The translations under genes were made by a program, and so were the position numbers. Shown here in pieces: positions 48,458 to 62,251 of a DNA stretch of 64,000 nucleotides. The notes beneath the pieces were generated by a model that was not told where the DNA came from, ran no database searches, and worked only from the letters and a program-made list of their open reading frames with translations. How positions within the stretch are numbered: position 1 is the first letter of the stretch; every line of letters starts with the position of its first letter. Origin of the DNA: Rhizopus arrhizus (lineage: Eukaryota > Mucoromycota > Mucoromycetes > Mucorales > Rhizopodaceae); assembly GCA_024220505.1 (NCBI GenBank), contig JAKZZE010000009.1, forward strand, positions 1,560,001-1,624,000, written 5' to 3'.

Positions 48458-48936
48458 ATGCCCCTTAGTCAATTAAAAATCAAAACAAACGTTGTTAAAC
48501 GGTAAAATAAATAAAACTATTCTCAAGTTGATTGCAACTGAGAGATTTTACTTAGAATTCACAAAGAGCATATCAGCTATCAAAAAGAAGCAGAGCAGCA
48601 ACAAAAGCGTATTGACAAGCTTATTGCTGATGGGGCAGATGAGGCCGATGTCAGAAAACAAGTAAATATACAAATTCTATAAACTTATCAAAGCAACTTA
48701 GTCTCATATAAAATAGAAAGAAGTTCTCGAGGAAACCTTTCAAATGATTCCAGATGTAAAGAAAAGACTCGCAAAAGCTTACCAAGATTTAGAAGCCCAA
48801 GTGGTAAATGAAAAAGCTAGAAAATGATAAATGAGATAAAATTAAAGATATTGTATAGGAAAATGGTGATAATGTCGATGCTAATGAGTTACAGGAAGCT
48901 CAAACTACCCTTTCCGAGATATCCGCCGATGTATAA
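48458..48936 (+). CDS. TBCA: tubulin-specific chaperone A, 4 exons
   Basis: Cytosolic beta-tubulin binding cofactor, 104 residues, standard size. Exons: 48458-48501, 48556-48661, 48717-48803, 48859-48936. The protein is an all-helical coiled coil: SQLKIKTNVVKRIHKEHISY, QKEAEQQQKRIDKLIADGAD, then FQMIPDVKKRLAKAYQDLEA and ELQEAQTTLSEISADV. No part of it is long enough to show as a convincing single open frame; it was recovered by joining exons. A T-rich tract in the 74-bp gap behind NDUFAF1 may serve as its promoter region or as a spacer. Confidence 0.9.
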
Positions 48937-51232
48937 TAAAAACACCCTATGTAGTATTTTACATACATGTTTCAGTAACCACTTTTTTTTTATGTATATG
49001 TTCCATGCTACAGTTTGTAAAACCTTTTTTGATAACTATGTTGATTCCAATGATTTATCACTTAGCCTCAATCTAATATTGAGTTTTTAGTAGTGCCACA
49101 TATTTTTGATTTTTGCAACTTATCCTGTCCATAATCTGTATGACATTCAATACTTGTACGATTTTGTTTCTTCAATTATCATTTCTTTCAAAAAAAAAAA
49201 AAATTATAAAAAAGAAATATTTGACTTGTAAGCCTATTAGTGTTATTTGCTCTTGTAAGATGTACTTCTTTCATCATTTGAAGCGGACGTCGGTAGTCAA
49301 TTTTACATTGTAGGTGTTCCGGTCATGATGTAGCTCAGAATGCTCCGTGACATTTATGGTGCCACTTCGCTGTAACATGCGAAAACTTTAATCATATGGG
49401 ACACGCTGCTTCATTTGTAGAACCATGAAAGTTCATACAAGCGCTTGATGATAATATCTAAGCCTAATGCATCAAAATAGCAGAAACAGGAGGCACTGCA
49501 ATATTGACATGACCTGTCTTTAGAGCTCGATTTGTTGTACAACTTAATTTCGTAGCAAATGGTCCCGTTTCTTTGGAATGATTGTATATAGATGAAAAAA
49601 TATTATTTACATTTTTATCCATGTAGCTAGCATAAGGTTTCTATGTAGTGATAGTACTGTATTGCCTCGATTGTAGATTGTCTCCTTTAAGCAGGCTACT
49701 TTGAACACATGAGCTTTGGTTCTGTATCGATTGTTTATAACGTTCATCTGTAACAATTTGGATATTCATAGCAAGAGGGAGGAGGTACGACTGAATAAAG
49801 ACTAGAAGCTTCGATAACATTACTAAAAAGAGACAGGGAGTTGAATTTATGAGGTTGAACGATAAACATTACGAAGATACTTACAATTATTAAATGTGTT
49901 AAAAATAAAATCAAAGATAAATAAAATAAGAAAAGACAGTCTAAGGAAGAGTATTGGAACACTTAATAAATAAACTTATCAATAATTGACAATTTTCTAA
50001 ATAAGAACAAATAGAGCATTCAATACGCTGGTATCTCCTTTTTAAGATTGAAAGATATGATATGTAACGAGCGTATACTAATCGTGAGTATAGAGAATGG
50101 CCTAGTATGTGCAGCAATGTCATAAATGGTGTAAGTTAAATAACAAAAACGATAAGAATTATAAGAGTACCAAACAAGTTAATGATAGTAACATATATTA
50201 TAGAAAAGTAGCCAGAGTGATATGAGTCAAGTAACAAATCCACTTCATGTCAATTGTGACAATAAAACCAGTTCAACCACAACGTTGAGACATCAAAATC
50301 CTCCAATCATCAGGCATTGCACTAGAACATATTATAAGGGATGAATAGCATTTTACACTATAAAAGCACTCTACCATTGATATAGTTAGGTAGTAATGTT
50401 CATCAAGAGAGTGTACGATTTCCTTATACAACTTGTTAGCACTCTTTTCGAGACATAAACATGTGATAATTGAGGATATAACAAGTATGTGTATCTTGAT
50501 GTATTTAAATCGATAAATATAAGACTGACCAAGTATATCAGCTACTAATCCAAACAAGGATCCAGAAAATTTTCTTAAATATCGAGAGACATATCATTTG
50601 TACTCCTGTATCGTTGTTTTCCAAAGTTTGCTTTTTATTTGACTTTGTACTTTATGTATTCATACCTATAATAAAATCACAAGATACTATTAAAGAAACC
50701 AAGTAGCTTATTGAATGAAATTAATCCTTGTATTCAAGCCTACTATTAGAATGTGTTCATAGAAAGAAGAGTGACTCTTAAAAATTGCTGATTTATATTA
50801 AATCTCTAATTTAAAAGAAGCTATTTCACTATTAAATTCAGCATAGTTTCAAAGCTTATATAAATTATTTATCAACCACTTTTATTACAATTTCTTGATT
50901 TTAATTTTTCAGATTCTTTACTAATTTTAATAGCAAAAACGTGTGGTACGGTGTATAACTGGTAGTCATTTAAATCAAAATAAGCTTTTTGTAACTGGGC
51001 TGCTTAGGACATCCATCGACGGTTTGAAACGTTTGCAGTTCATAGTACTTTGCTGTACTGTAATCAGGATATCCGAATCGATACATAGAGCTGAACAATT
51101 GTTACCACCACCCATAGCCATACTGCTTGCAGTGATAAATAGCAACATCTGTTTACGATTAATTTTCATCATAGCTAAGGAACTAATTGCTTTTCTAACC
51201 GAATTTTGTCCTTTAGCATAACATGATGGTTT

Positions 51233-51276
<44 letters not shown>

Positions 51277-53250
51277 TATTTGAGTATATATTCCTTCCTT
51301 CTAAAAGACTGACAAGAGCTTAACTTATAAAAATTGATAAGCAAACAGTAATGTCTCGTTATACTGATAACATTAAAAAGATCGAATTGCACAGTCTTAT
51401 TATCAATTTTTTATCATTTACGTGGAACAATTTAATTCTTAAACGGAAAAAAAAAACATTATGCATTCACTCATAAAGAGGTTTCTTTAAAGATAAATGA
51501 TTTATTTTAATGATTCTTAAGATCAAAGATTGTACTTATTATTATCATTTTGTACACTAATCTGCATAAATTCATCATAAAATTTTAAAGACCTCTTACT
51601 ATTTCTTTTAAAAAGCGCTAAAAAAATAAAGTTAGACTTTGTTTTTCATTTTTGCAATAACCATTTTTCTAAAATTGGATTCTTTAAAGTTGCTTTAAAA
51701 TGACTTAGTTTTTATATAAAATGAAATGAAAAAGAAAGTTACTTTACTTATTTGTAGATTATTTTAGACAAGCTACGTTACCTTAGTCATGTATAAGCAA
51801 TGTCTTGTAAAAGAAAAGCTTTCAGTAAAATTTGTCAAGTGTGTTAAATTAACATTAGTGATTTCTCATTCCTATTCATGATGATAATATGCTATTTTCT
51901 TTTATTGATATGTATTTTCCTTTCCATATACAAGGATACGCGCAAATACTACTTCTATTTGCATTAAACAAAGTACGTACAATGGTATTGTTGGAAACGA
52001 CAAATCATAAATTTCAACTAAACCACATGATAAAACATAGACATTAATCTATTATAAACAAGGGAATTTATTTGCCGTTTGGATTTACTGTGTAGAACAG
52101 CAAAAAAAAAAAAAAAAAAAAAAAATGCAAATAGGTAATTTATCATTTTTCAAATTAAATCAAGAGATTTATAAATAATACTTTTCACAAATAACAATCG
52201 GTCTTCCATACGCCGAGAAATATCAAATAAGTTTAATCAAGTATACGATAAAGTAGAGCAAGCTATAGAGCGCATTAACTTGAAAACGGCTTCAAGCAGG
52301 CTGATAAGAACGAATTACGATGTAGGCTAATCTAGGTGCAACAAGTAAGCGTATATTCAGCCAAAGGCAAATGGGAATAGGGCAAATATATGTGCCAGAA
52401 TGTGATCTTAGACTGAAGAATTGAGCTTTAGTATGGGATGGGCATCCTATACTCCAGACGGCTATGTTGAGTTAGTACTAATACTGGAGGAAGCAGAGAA
52501 ATGGCCGTATTCAATGGTCGGATTTTTTTTATGTGTCATTTTTCCTTCAGCTTAATGTTGGATATTATCGATTCTAATAAAATGACTATGGAAGGAATGT
52601 ACCTCTTTTTCACTATATGCTTTTTATATACCACTTTGCTTGATATATATTTCACTTGTAAAGTGGTTCCATCAAACTATTTTATTGCTACTGCAATTTA
52701 ATACTTTTTTCAAACCATTTTAAAGTTTATCTTTTTGAATTATTACATAAAATTACATTTTTGCGCTTTCTCTCTCTTTAACAAACTTTAAATTTTTAGT
52801 ATTGGATCACTGATGTAAATATTTACAAAAAAAAAAAGGTAAATCAAACATTGAAACTTGGTTTTTACCTTTGTATGTTGACAGAAGCAAAAATGGATGT
52901 AATCTTTATTACAATAACAAATAGTAATATTTAAAAGCATCTGTTCTAGCTTTGATACCTTTGGACGCTTTTCGAAATTTACGTCATAGCGGGGATTCAG
53001 AAATCCTTCAACAATTCGTAAGCCACATATGCACACACACATAAACTCGCGCTGATTGAATTGTTAATTTCCAAGTAGAAAAAAGTGCTCCAAGTTGGAT
53101 TTTTTATTCATTTTTTTTCGACCCATTTTTACATTGATCTCAGTCTTTTCCTTGTTAGATTCAAATAGTATAAAAAATGGTAAAAAGAAATGAGAATTGG
53201 AATATAAACGCGTGTATTAACAATAATAGACCAAGACAAGCAGTAGTAAA
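48937..53250. other. 4.3-kb gene-poor stretch
   Basis: Only short unsupported frames. It contains A runs at 51235-51271 (37 nt) and 52102-52125 (24 nt). One minus-strand frame at 50,975-51,172 starts with a hydrophobic leader but has no recognisable continuation. No RNA gene or transposase was seen. Confidence 0.5.
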
Positions 53251-54067
53251 ATGGCGAATTTAGTGAATTACCGACTTCGAGTTACAATGTCGGATTCACG
53301 TGTACTGACAGGTCAAATGCTCGCATTTGATAAACACATGAACCTTGTTCTAGCAGATTGTGAAGAATTTAGAAAAGTGAAATCAAAGGCCAAAAGCAAT
53401 AATACAACTGAACAAGAAATGAAGAGAACTTTGGGTTTGATTATTTTAAGAGGTGAAACGATCATTAGCATCAGCGTTGACGGCCCTCCCCCACCATCTA
53501 TGGATGATGTTAGAACAAGAGGTACTGGTATGTTGGCTGGTATTGGCATTGGAAGAGTAAGTGGAAAAGAATAAGCAGATGTGTTATTTGTCGAATTATT
53601 TATTTCTCTTCCTTTTTGTTGCTTTAGCCTATGGGCCGTGGTATGCCTGCTGCTCCTCCTCCATTGGGTGGACCAATGGCTGGTCTTGCTGGTCCTGTTC
53701 GTGGCATTGGTGGTCCTGCTCCTGGTGTAAGTATTCTTTTATAGGAAGGTGCTATGTATACTCATGATACTTGTATAGATGATGCAACCTCGACCTGGTT
53801 ATCAAGCATCTCCCATTCCATACGCCCGACCTCCTCCTGGAGCTCCTGGTCAAGCTATGGTAAGCATAGATTAATGTGAATGTTTTAATTGATAATATTA
53901 AACACCTTTTTTTTCTGTAGCCACCACCACCACCACCGGGATTCCGCCCTCCTCCCCCAGGATTCAGGCCACCTATGCCAGGTGCTCCACCAATGGGTTT
54001 CCGCCCTGCTCCTCCAGGTGCTCCTCCTGGACCTCCTCCCCCAGGATTTCGCCCTCCTCCACAATAA
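53251..54067 (+). CDS. SNRPB: small nuclear ribonucleoprotein SmB, 4 exons
   Basis: Core protein of the Sm ring on spliceosomal U snRNAs, 210 residues. Exons: 53251-53556, 53628-53726, 53779-53859, 53921-54067. Sm1 motif: YRLRVTMSDSRVLTGQMLAFDKHMNLVLADCEEF. Sm2 motif: LGLIILRGETIISISVDGPPP. The C-terminal half is Gly/Met/Pro-rich with PMGRGMP and several GFRPPPP units, the usual proline-rich SmB tail. Exon ends coincide with tail repeats. Start: ATG in good context (AAAATGGCG). It converges on RPL11, with 201 bp between stops. Confidence 0.95.
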
Positions 54068-54268
54068 TAAAAAATGAATTCATTATCAACAGATAAAACT
54101 GTAGATGGCTAGATTCGGTCAGCTGTACAATTCACTGTATAAATGCGATGTGGAATGGAAATAGAATGGGATCATTTTAAGATTTACATTATTTTATCTC
54201 AAACTACATTCAATGAAATATGAAAGTATATTATTTTAGCGCAAAAGCAAAACGTCTTTATTTTTCAT

Positions 54269-55138
54269 TTAAGCCTTGTTGCTAACAACACCATCGAAGC
54301 GGTTCTTGAACCATTCAATGGATTCTTCCTATTGGATTTTTTTTATTAATATTTTTTACATGAATCTAGTGCTTTACATTACCTTCTTGATACGGTGGGT
54401 AACACCAACGGTAGACTTGCAGTGCTTACGGCGAGAGACACGATAACCGGGGCGGCCCATGACGACGTAGTAGTCCATACCGTAGATACCAATGGAAGGA
54501 TCGTACTTGATACCCAAATCAATGTGTTCATCAATACCAAAACCAAAGTTACCGGTTTCAGAGAAGTTACGAGCCTTAAGTTCGTATTCCTTAACCTTCA
54601 AACCACGTTCAAGGATTTCTTCGGCCTTAGGACCACGAACAGTAACATGAACAGCAATTTTTTCGTTACGACGAATAGAGAAAGAACGAACGGTATAACG
54701 GGCCTTGGAGTAAACGGGGGTTTGACCGGTCAATTGTTCAAGTACCTTAGCAGCACGAGTAAGTCTGTCACCAGATTCACCAACAGAGATGTTAAGAACT
54801 AACTTTTCAATTCTGAGGTTACGCATGGGGTTGACGGGAGTCTTTTGTTCGGCACTCTATTTTTCTATTTGTTAGTCGTTACAATTCAAAAGTTTAATGA
54901 AATGGATGGAAGGAGCATTTTGAAATAATAAAGATTATCAGGATCTAATAATATCTTAGAGACTGAGAATGTCTACAATTTGTCTAAATAGATGCTGTTT
55001 TGAATGCTGAATTGGGGAGTAGATGAGTAATCTACTATCTTTTTTTTTTTTCTGCTGTCAGTTTATCCAATAAAATTTATGTATCTTCTATTTATTTTAA
55101 TCCATCCATCCATTTCCTGTTTGTCTTTTATTTACCAT
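54269..55138 (-). CDS. RPL11: 60S ribosomal protein uL5 (L11e), 3 exons
   Basis: Large-subunit protein of the 5S RNP, 178 residues in this model. Exons: 55138-55136 (the ATG only), 54856-54383, 54328-54269. The main exon reads [26 protein letters not shown], then [39 protein letters not shown] and [14 protein letters not shown]. Exon 3 adds [13 protein letters not shown], the family end. The first-exon placement is inference: an ATG followed directly by GTAAAT at 55,135 is in phase with AGTGCC, leaving a 279-nt intron with a CTAAC branch-like site. A start at the internal Met before RNL would lose a conserved N-terminus. Codon bias is strong. Confidence 0.9.
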
Positions 55139-55948
55139 CGTATATTGCCTTCAAATTTGTTGACGATGGAAAAGAGGAGATTCATAACCGTGTGCTTAAT
55201 CTAGAGTGTTTGTTATGTCAAAGCTTGGATTCCTCCTTCATATTTAAATCCCAGCATAATAATTTCCATAAAAGGAAACCACTGGCTTCATACACTCATG
55301 TTCAATAGGTTCTAGCCAAATCGTAGTTGAAGGATTGCTCGAAGGTGCGTCTTGTGTAATAAGCTAATGTTCTTTTTATACAGTAAAAAACTGAATTCTC
55401 AATAAATACAGACATAATATTTAATAAAATAACGTTTGTGAATCCATCATTTTGAATTTAATAAGCAAGTAGAGTCAGAAAACATATCTGTGAATGCCTA
55501 TACAACATACAAATTCATTATTACTTCTTTAAAGTAGCATAAAGTACTTTATTTGCAAAAAAAGCACCATCTTTTATATAAAACGCCCTAAAGTATAGTT
55601 GCTCTTTAATCAAAAAACGAGTGTTAGGAATTCTGCTATATGCAGACCCCTTCAATGATCACACTTGTATCACATTTATATCTTAAATTAACGTTAAACA
55701 CATAGAGAGCCCCATTGATAAAACTTAGTCGGTTTACATTAATGTCTCAATCTTTATAGTACATAAATACTTCTCAAATAGAAGTTTATAAGCTAGTGTA
55801 AGACTAAAAAAAAATCATTTTTTTCTATGATGGTTTATTAATTAATTGTTCTTAACTATTTACAATAAAAAGTACAAATCTCCTATAAAAAGAGAAGGAG
55901 GGAGTAGGGGAAAATATGTTTTGCAAGACAAATATATTTTTCGATTTG
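55139..55948. other. intergenic stretch between RPL11 and the sugar transporter
   Basis: No gene seen. Holds the RPL11 promoter at its left side and the 3' end of the transporter transcript at its right side. Confidence 0.5.
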
Positions 55949-57602
55949 TTAATGACGATGAAAGCTTTCAACAATTTCTTCAATGGATCTTCCCTTAGTT
56001 TCAGGCAAAAGGAAGAAAGTAAACAAGAAAGCAATAGCACAAATAACGGCGAAAATAAGGAAAGACCAACCTTGAATTGCTGCAAAAATAACAGGAAAAA
56101 CTTGACCAATGACAAAATTCATGGCCCAATTCATGGCTGTACAGGCAGCACCAACAGCGGAGGATGCATAGATGGGGGTTAATTCGGAAGTAATCATCCA
56201 GGGAATTGGACCAATACCAATAGCGAAACTAGCTACATATAAAAAGACAGAGGCCACCAAAAGATTACCAATATTATATCTGTAACCAATAACAAGAAGG
56301 ACTGAGAAGAGGAAAGTACCAAATTCAGCAGCGAGAAGCAATGGTCGACGTCCAGAACGATCTACCAAAAACATAGCAACGATGGACATACCAAAATTAG
56401 TAAGGGTAGTGTAAATAGCATAGTATTGTGCTTCTTGTGGAGAAACAGCAGATTCAAAAATAGTGGTAGAATAGTACATGACAGCATTCATACCAGACAA
56501 TTGCTGGTACATGTGGTGGAATAAAACAATACCAAGAATCTTGCGAATAACCGGGTCCTTGAAGATTTCGATCAAGTTCATAGGTGGACGTCTTTCATCA
56601 TCATCATCAGCCTCAATATCATGAGATGTCTTATTTCCACTTTCGTTAGCGGTGTCATCATTGTCAAAGCCTTCATCCATGTTGGTATTCTTTAAGGCGT
56701 CCTTTTCATGCGAGTTTTCCTTTAAAATACGAGCAGCCTTCTTTTTACCAAGTTGACCAGCAACAATATCAAAATATTCTTCTGTAACATCAGCTGTACC
56801 ACGAAGCTTTTGGAGAGCAATGAGAGCATCTTCGACACGGCCAATAGAAATAAGGTATCGAGGGGATTCTACACATGTATACATGGCAAAAATTTGAATA
56901 ATACCCGGGATAGCAACAATAGCATAGTTAAGACGCCAGAAAGGAACATTTGCAGTAGGTAAACCAATAATAGAAGATAGCAAGATACCAGTGACGACAA
57001 AAAACCTATTAGTGGAGGGTTAACAAATGTTCAAACATACAAAAAAAAAAAGATATTTACTGGTTAAATGTACCCATTAAACCTCTTCCTTTACGAGTAG
57101 AGATTTCACCAAGATAAGTAGGGATGACAAGGGAACCTAAACCACAAGAAATACCACATAGAATACGACCAATAATGAACATAGCTGTATGCACAGATAG
57201 TCCAAGAAGAATACCACCAAGAATAAAGCCAGCATTATTTACAACAATAGTCAATCGACGTCCAAGTTTAGTTTGGATATGACCGCCTACTAAACTACCA
57301 AATAGACCACCTAAACAGAATGAAGAAACAGCAAAACCCCTACATAAAATAATTTAATTATATTTGTTCATGCATAGTCCTTTCTTTTTTGCAGTGATAA
57401 TTTACCATAGTGATGTACTCATGGGCAAACAATCAGGAAATGCAGGATTATAAGTATGAGCATTTCCTGTGGAACAAGCGTGTGTCACTGTTGCTGGCAC
57501 ATTTGTTGATCCAATCGTCCACCCGTTTGAGAAAGCGCCAATAGCAGCAATAAAGCCACAGTACACCATGTACTTTGGCATAAACAATTCACGGGAATCC
57601 AT
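55949..57602 (-). CDS. MFS sugar transporter, 3 exons
   Basis: Twelve-helix carrier of the sugar porter family, 510 residues, probably moving hexose with protons or by facilitation. Exons: 57602-57406, 57339-57061, 57005-55949. Sugar-porter signatures: GGHIQTKLGRRLTIVVNNAG (motif A), GRILCGISCGLGSLVIPTYLGEIS, ESPRYLISIGR, MYQQLSGMNAVMYYS after helix 6, DRSGRRPLLLAAEFGT, and PETKGRSIEEI at the end. An acidic cytoplasmic loop near residue 250 (DDDDERR) is longer than usual. A recalled relative is the yeast Vps73/Ybr241c group, which would hint at a vacuolar site, but plasma membrane is equally possible. Confidence 0.9.
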
Positions 57603-58150
57603 TTTTATTTAAAATAATAAAGAAAAAAACAGTTGAAAAGAAGCAAGTGTTAATCTGATTTTATTTATGTCATTTTTTCAAGATCCTATTTAATCAGGAA
57701 ATAATAATCCCGATGAATAAATCCGGTTGGATAATATTGAGCTCATATGTTTCAATTTCACTAGATAACTTGATTTCTACTAAAAAAATTATTTTCTGTA
57801 AAGTAAAAAAAAATCGTAACACTAAATATTTTATCTATTAAATCTATTTCTTTTAGCCGATAAAGGGTATTGCTATTGTTAATATAAGTTTCAATAACCA
57901 TTTTATTCTTTTTTATTTTATTTTTCTCTCTCTGACAAATGAGCCAATCTTTTTTATCGTTGTCATGCCATTTAAAGCAACAGTGAATTACATATTCATT
58001 TCAAGGACCGAGATCTATCTGAGTACAACGTAAAAGTTCAACCACATTTCTTTTCCTTTTTTAGAATTTGTATGATATCATTTATTACAATAGATACAAG
58101 TTTATGATTTATTATTTACAAATTTATCAATATGAAAACCGTTGATGGTT
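57603..58150. other. intergenic stretch, nothing recognised
   Basis: Transporter promoter on the left; 3' flank of the PKA gene on the right. No motif stands out. Confidence 0.5.
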
Positions 58151-59748
<1,598 letters not shown>

Positions 59749-60157
59749 TGAAGGAAAAAGGAAGAAAATGAAGTTGAGTGAAAAGAATTAAAAATAAAAT
59801 TGACAAGAATTCATGCGATTAAACATGTAAATTTCCTTTTTGAGAATTTCTGAGTCTTTATTACGCAATGTTTTTCTAAAGTAATTTTCTTTAATATTTT
59901 TGTTTACAAAGTATTTGCTCATGAATTGTAGAACAAATTAAATTAAAGGATGCATGTGTGTGTATAAATAAAAGTATAAATCAAGCCATTTTTTTTGTAT
60001 GTAAACTGATGATATTTACAACTCCTGAAAGTGTCTAAATGAAATTTTAAATTTATAGAAATCATGCTTTACAAATAAGCTGTGTGTAATGAGATAAAAA
60101 GGAGATAATATGTTTTCTTTATTGATGAACTGTTATAATAATAGTAAGTGAACATTG
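59749..60157. other. PKA promoter region next to the Fanzor element
   Basis: 409 bp between the PKA start codon and the TA at the left end of the element. AT-rich; no recognised site. Confidence 0.4.
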
Positions 60158-60159
60158 TA

Positions 60160-60182
60160 CAGTGCGACTAGTAAATTTTGTC
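60160..60182 (+). repeat. left terminal inverted repeat of the Fanzor element
   Basis: 23 bp starting CAGTG directly after TA. It pairs with 62252-62274 with four mismatches. Further copies of an AAATAAA-plus-CG-type motif follow at 60,210-60,300. Confidence 0.8.
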
Positions 60183-60422
60183 CATTCTGAAAAAACAAAC
60201 CGCAATTTCCGAAAAATAAATGGCGGTTACCTAAAAATAAACGACACTACCTGATAAATATTTAGCCGTTTGCTAGCAAATAATTGCCGATCTTAAATTT
60301 TACTTTTTTTGGGCCGAGTCAAATTGGCGTTACTGAGGGATTATTGTCGGCTGTGATGTAAAAGCTTTATTTCTTTCCTTTCGCTCTAACAATTGAATAA
60401 CATGACAAAAAATACATTTTTA

Positions 60423-62036
60423 TGAAGACAAACACAATAATACCTACAATAAGGATGGAGAGAGAGTCTTCGATTCGATGGAAGGTGTATTAACCGAAAT
60501 CAGTGATCCAAACGTAGTATTTGAAACCATAACGTGCTAAAAGTCCTATTTGAATCTCATACCAGCAGAGAAAGAAACTATTACGAAAGATTCAACAAAA
60601 AAGGCTATAAAATTGGTCAAGAAAGCAGCGTCTACAAAGACTACAACGACCAAACCAGAGAGATATTTATTGACCGAATGATCGAGAGTCCTACGGAAAG
60701 AGGAAGTGACTTTGCATGCAAAGGATCTTGGAATTAATTCTCGTACTGCTATGCGCTGGTGGAAACATTATCAAGAAATTGGGAAGGTACTGAAAAGAAA
60801 GCGGATGGTAATTAAACAGAGCATATTGAAGGATTAGATGAAGCCGACTTAAAGAGTACTGAAGGCAAATGTGTCTTGATAGACCCTGGAAGGCAGGACT
60901 TGATGTACTGCATGAAAGAAACCAGCACTGCTGAAGAAAAACAAACACTTATATTTACCAAGAGCAACCGCTCAAAATGTTCAAGGCACTTTAGATATTT
61001 AAGAAATCGTAATCAACCTTTTGTGGTCCAGAAAGCTGAAGCAATCCTTTCTAGATCTGAATCCAACTCTGTAGACTTGAAAAAGTTTGTACAGTACATT
61101 AAAACAAGAGCATCAGTAAAAAACACTTTGTACGAATATTATGAAAACGAGACAACAAAGTCTAAAGAAACATATTTCCCTGAATCCGAATTTGACTTTC
61201 GAGTGGACCAAAACTGTAATTTGTATTATGGAAATCTGTTCATAGCAAGAATCCGTGGTATTTTCCCTCAACCTGAGAATTACTCTACTGATAGCTCTGT
61301 AAAGTCTCAACTGTATCCCACCTACCTACAAACAATGCTACAACAAAAGCATATTTCAGAAAGACTGGATGACAGTGAGAAAAGCAAAGTTTTAGGTCTG
61401 ACAAAAGATATGTGTAGGCGACCACAGCAAAGCAATTACAAAAAGACTATCAGTACAGCATTAGGAAAGCTACAGCTTTTACCTTTTCGAAAATTGAAAT
61501 TTTCAAGTAAACTCTTCTTTGACCAGAATGATCAAAAACTGGTGCGTAGCTTAAAAGCAAAGTTTGGTCAAGATGTTGTCTTAGTTTTTAGAGATTGGTC
61601 CGCCCCTAATGTCAAGTATCAAGAACCGACAAGAAGCAAGGGGTTAATCAGGGTGTTAAAGAAGAATGTGTTTGTTGTCTACTTAATCAATGAATACAAA
61701 ATATCTTCCCATTTGTCCAAAGCGTGAAAATGAATTAGAAAAATTCAAAACCGTGCCAAGCCCTCGCCCTTACCAACGGAAAAAGAAGCCAGACGTGCTA
61801 TGTAATGGTTTGCTGAGGTAATTCAAAGAAAGAAAGAAAAAACTAGGTTAATTATTGATTACTAGCGCAGTACTAGGTGTAAGAGTCTCTCGTGTCTTGA
61901 ACAACAAACCACAGGAATAAAAAGAAGACTTTGGAATCGCGATCAAGCAGCCGTATTGAATTTTCTCAAGATCCTAAATAGTTTGAGAAAGACTGGCAAA
62001 TGCCTGAGACTTTTTATCAGAAAAAATATCTTTTAG
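60423..62036 (+). pseudogene. Fanzor-like (TnpB-type RuvC) nuclease with mariner-like HTH, broken
   Basis: Fanzors are eukaryotic relatives of TnpB, RNA-guided DNA nucleases. The long open frame 60876-61727 (283 codons) starts at VLIDPGRQDLMYC, a RuvC-I site with candidate Asp at 60882-60884. It reaches VLVFRDWSAPNVKYQEPTR and VYLINEYK, as in Mucorales Fanzors. After a frameshift near 61,710 come CPKR (where CPxC is expected), EKFKTVPSPRPYQ and VLCNGLLR; then stops; then CLEQQTTG and RLWNRDQAAVLNF with the RuvC-III Asp at 61941-61943. Upstream, two frames give YKDYNDQTREIFIDRM and LHAKDLGINSRTAMRWW, a helix-turn-helix like that of the mariner-like transposases here. The usual Fanzor N-terminal domains are missing. 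At least two frameshifts and several stops make it inactive. Confidence 0.8.
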
Positions 62037-62251
62037 ACTGATCATCTTTAAGTAGAACAAAAGTAGGAAAATCATAAAAAATTCTCCACCAAGGCTATCG
62101 CTTTGATCATTTAATACAGGTATTGCATTAAAACAAGTACAAAGCGACAATAATAAATGTACTAAACGAAATTTTCATTTAGGTTAGTGACATTTATTTT
62201 CCTGGAAATGACATTTGCTTTTTACTAAACGAAGTTTATTTTCTTTAAACC
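62037..62251. other. non-coding 3' part of the Fanzor element
   Basis: About 215 bp between the RuvC-III stop and the right repeat. In known Fanzor and TnpB systems the guide (omega) RNA lies over the 3' part of the gene and the right end, so this is where one would be expected. Sequence alone does not prove it. Confidence 0.4.

Noticed and set aside
50975..51172. Minus-strand frame of 65 codons with a hydrophobic start, as a possible small secreted protein
   Set aside because: Weak leader, no conserved motif, and an A run just upstream; cannot be told from chance.
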